DNA from: JACVRX01 sp035697245
GTDB taxonomy: Bacteria > Actinomycetota > Actinomycetes > Jiangellales > Jiangellaceae
Assembly: GCA_035697245.1 (NCBI GenBank)
Contig: DASSDH010000251.1
Span: 1 to 15,170, forward strand
DNA: 15,170 bases
Direction: 5' to 3'
A program made the translations under genes and the position numbers. Below, in pieces: positions 14,179 through 15,170 of the stretch; the stretch's first letter is position 1, and every line of letters starts with the position of its first letter. The notes under the pieces were generated by a model. That model worked only from the letters and a program-made list of their open reading frames with translations. It was not told the DNA's origin and ran no database searches.

Positions 14179-14413
14179 GCGCCGCAGGTCGTGGGCGAAC
14201 TCGTCGCGAATGGGCGTGAGCCGCCGCTGGCGCTGGGTGATGCCGCCAACAGTTATCACCGAGCTGTGGCTTGGACAGGAGCAGCGCGAGATCCACCAGG
14301 TGCGGGACGTCAAGGGCGCCACTTCGGCGCTGCCCGAGGACGCCGAGCCCGAGCGGCCCCGCCCTACCTTCGAGGCCCACCCTGACCTGGCGGAGCACTA
14401 TCAAGGGAAGTGA
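14179..14413 (+). pseudogene. Possible frameshifted plus-strand remnant
   Basis: One frame reads VVGELVANGREPPLALGDAA from about 14188, and the adjacent frame takes over near 14250 with VITELWLGQEQREIHQVRDV and ends HPDLAEHYQGK at a stop at 14413. Joined, they look like the C-terminal part of one acidic protein, and the stop is followed at once by a hairpin. A TAG lies just before the first segment. I do not recognise it. From 13805 to 14463 nothing else is convincing. Confidence 0.22.
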
Positions 14414-14455
14414 GCGGCGGTCGCGTCTCTGCTGAGTCCCGACCGTCGCGCTCAC
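14410..14455. terminator. Imperfect inverted repeat between converging genes
   Basis: GTGAGCG-GCGGTCG (14410-14423) can pair with CGACCGTCGCGCTCAC (14440-14455), with small bulges and a loop of about 16 bases. It lies between a plus-strand stop and the minus-strand dehydrogenase stop, fitting a two-way terminator. A 12-bp unit CCGTCGCGCTCA is also repeated in tandem (14443-14466), overlapping the dehydrogenase stop codon. Confidence 0.4.
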
Positions 14456-14463
14456 CGTCGCGC

Positions 14464-15159
14464 TCACCAGGCGAGTGGCTGGCCCTCTTGGAAGAACCCG
14501 CCGGTGGCGCCGTCGTCGGGCAGCGTGACCGCCCAGACGATGGATGCAGCGCCTTCGGCGATGGGTCGCCCGCCACTGCCGCCCATGTCGGTGGCGGTCC
14601 AGCCCGGCGAGACGGCGTTGACCAGTACGGCGGAGTCGCGCAACTCCGCCGCGAGGGTGCGGGTGAGCGCGTTCAACGCCGCTTTGGTCACGTGGTAGGC
14701 CGGGCTCCCGGGCCCCATGTCGGCAAGCGACGCCTCCTCGCTGGAGACGTTGACGATGCGCCCGTGCGGGCTCTCGCGCAGCAGCGGCAGCAGCGCCAGG
14801 CAGGTGCGCCACGCGCCGAACAGGTTCGTCTCCATCGCCCGGTGCACGCGGGCCAGATCTGCGCTGACCGCCATGGCGTCGGTGTCGTAGTCGACGCCGG
14901 CATCGTTCACCAGCGCGTCGCAGCGGCCGTATCGCTCGGCCACCCAGGCCGCCGCGGCGTCGACGCTGCCTTGGTCGGCAACGTCGAGTTGTCGTGCCGA
15001 GGCATTGCCGGGAAGTTGCTCGGCCGCCCGTTCGCCCTTGGCCAGGTCGCGCGAACCGAGCACCACGGCAAAGCCGCGCTCGACGAGCTGACGACACACC
15101 TCAACGCCGATGCCCCGATTGGCGCCTGTCACAACGGCAACGGGTCGGGAGGCGGCCAT
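14464..15159 (-). CDS. Short-chain dehydrogenase/reductase (SDR)
   Basis: The 231-residue protein is a complete classical SDR. It has the nucleotide-binding TGANRGIG (residues 11-18), LDV at 58-60 for adenine contact, NDAG (85-88; NNAG is commoner), N112, catalytic Ser near 139-140, Y155 and K159 in YHVTK, and the PGW..TDM segment (185-192). SRD near 36-38 after the second strand hints at NADP(H) preference. It resembles carbonyl-reductase-like SDRs, but the substrate cannot be read from sequence. ATG 15159 is near the window edge, so upstream signals are cut off; only weak purine content is seen before it. No link to the copper genes is evident. The stop lies in a tandem 12-bp repeat. Confidence 0.92.
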   Translation of the reverse strand: MAASRPVAVVTGANRGIGVEVCRQLVERGFAVVLGSRDLAKGERAAEQLPGNASARQLDVADQGSVDAAAAWVAERYGRCDALVNDAGVDYDTDAMAVSADLARVHRAMETNLFGAWRTCLALLPLLRESPHGRIVNVSSEEASLADMGPGSPAYHVTKAALNALTRTLAAELRDSAVLVNAVSPGWTATDMGGSGGRPIAEGAASIVWAVTLPDDGATGGFFQEGQPLAW

Positions 15160-15170
15160 GGCACGAGATC

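Noticed and set aside
12782..15097. A single 771-residue minus-strand protein across the dehydrogenase and the membrane protein
   Set aside because: The part over the dehydrogenase is Arg/Gly-rich in the wrong frame, and a ribosome-binding site marks an internal start at 13804. It is chance read-through of high-GC frames, not a fusion.
1..15170. CRISPR arrays, tRNA or rRNA genes, insertion sequences
   Set aside because: I saw no spaced repeat arrays, cloverleaf/T-loop signatures, rRNA motifs or transposase domains with terminal inverted repeats.

Overview
The window is high-GC DNA with strong G/C bias at third codon positions, many GTG starts, 4-base stop/start overlaps and one apparently leaderless regulator. 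This fits a high-GC actinomycete, most likely in the Mycobacteriales; I cannot place it to genus from sequence alone.

Region 1 (1-2350) is a decayed prophage or phage-island edge. It holds a partial minus-strand membrane protein, short tandem repeats, a small-terminase-like gene, a TerL ATPase domain, a tiny HNH nuclease gene overlapping the ATPase stop, and then the TerL nuclease domain as a frameshifted remnant. The packaging enzyme is therefore split in two with an HNH gene between the halves. Region 2 (2351-3743) holds one unrecognised helical-repeat protein broken by two frameshifts, and nothing evident from 3554 to 3743.

Region 3 (3744-9630, minus strand) is a compact copper-handling operon in transcription order: CsoR repressor, CopZ-like chaperone, CopA-type exporter with a CPC motif, a second P1B ATPase with an unusual CPD motif, and an 18-cysteine Csp-type copper-storage protein. 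A TTGACA promoter with a TACCC/GGGTA palindrome in its spacer sits directly upstream of csoR. Together the genes would sense, carry, export and store copper. Region 4 (9640-11524) has a gene-poor stretch, then a coupled pair of small membrane-protein genes divergent from a TetR regulator; the shared intergenic region has two palindromes and overlapping promoter elements.

Region 5 (11525-15170) is mixed. It holds a VOC-family protein, a methyltransferase destroyed by an internal deletion, a multi-pass membrane protein of unknown function upstream of it, a poorly coding stretch with remnants, a hairpin, and a complete short-chain dehydrogenase. Several genes are broken by single-base indels, two at T-runs. 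Either the region is decaying or the assembly has indel errors, and the two should be separated before the pseudogenes are accepted.
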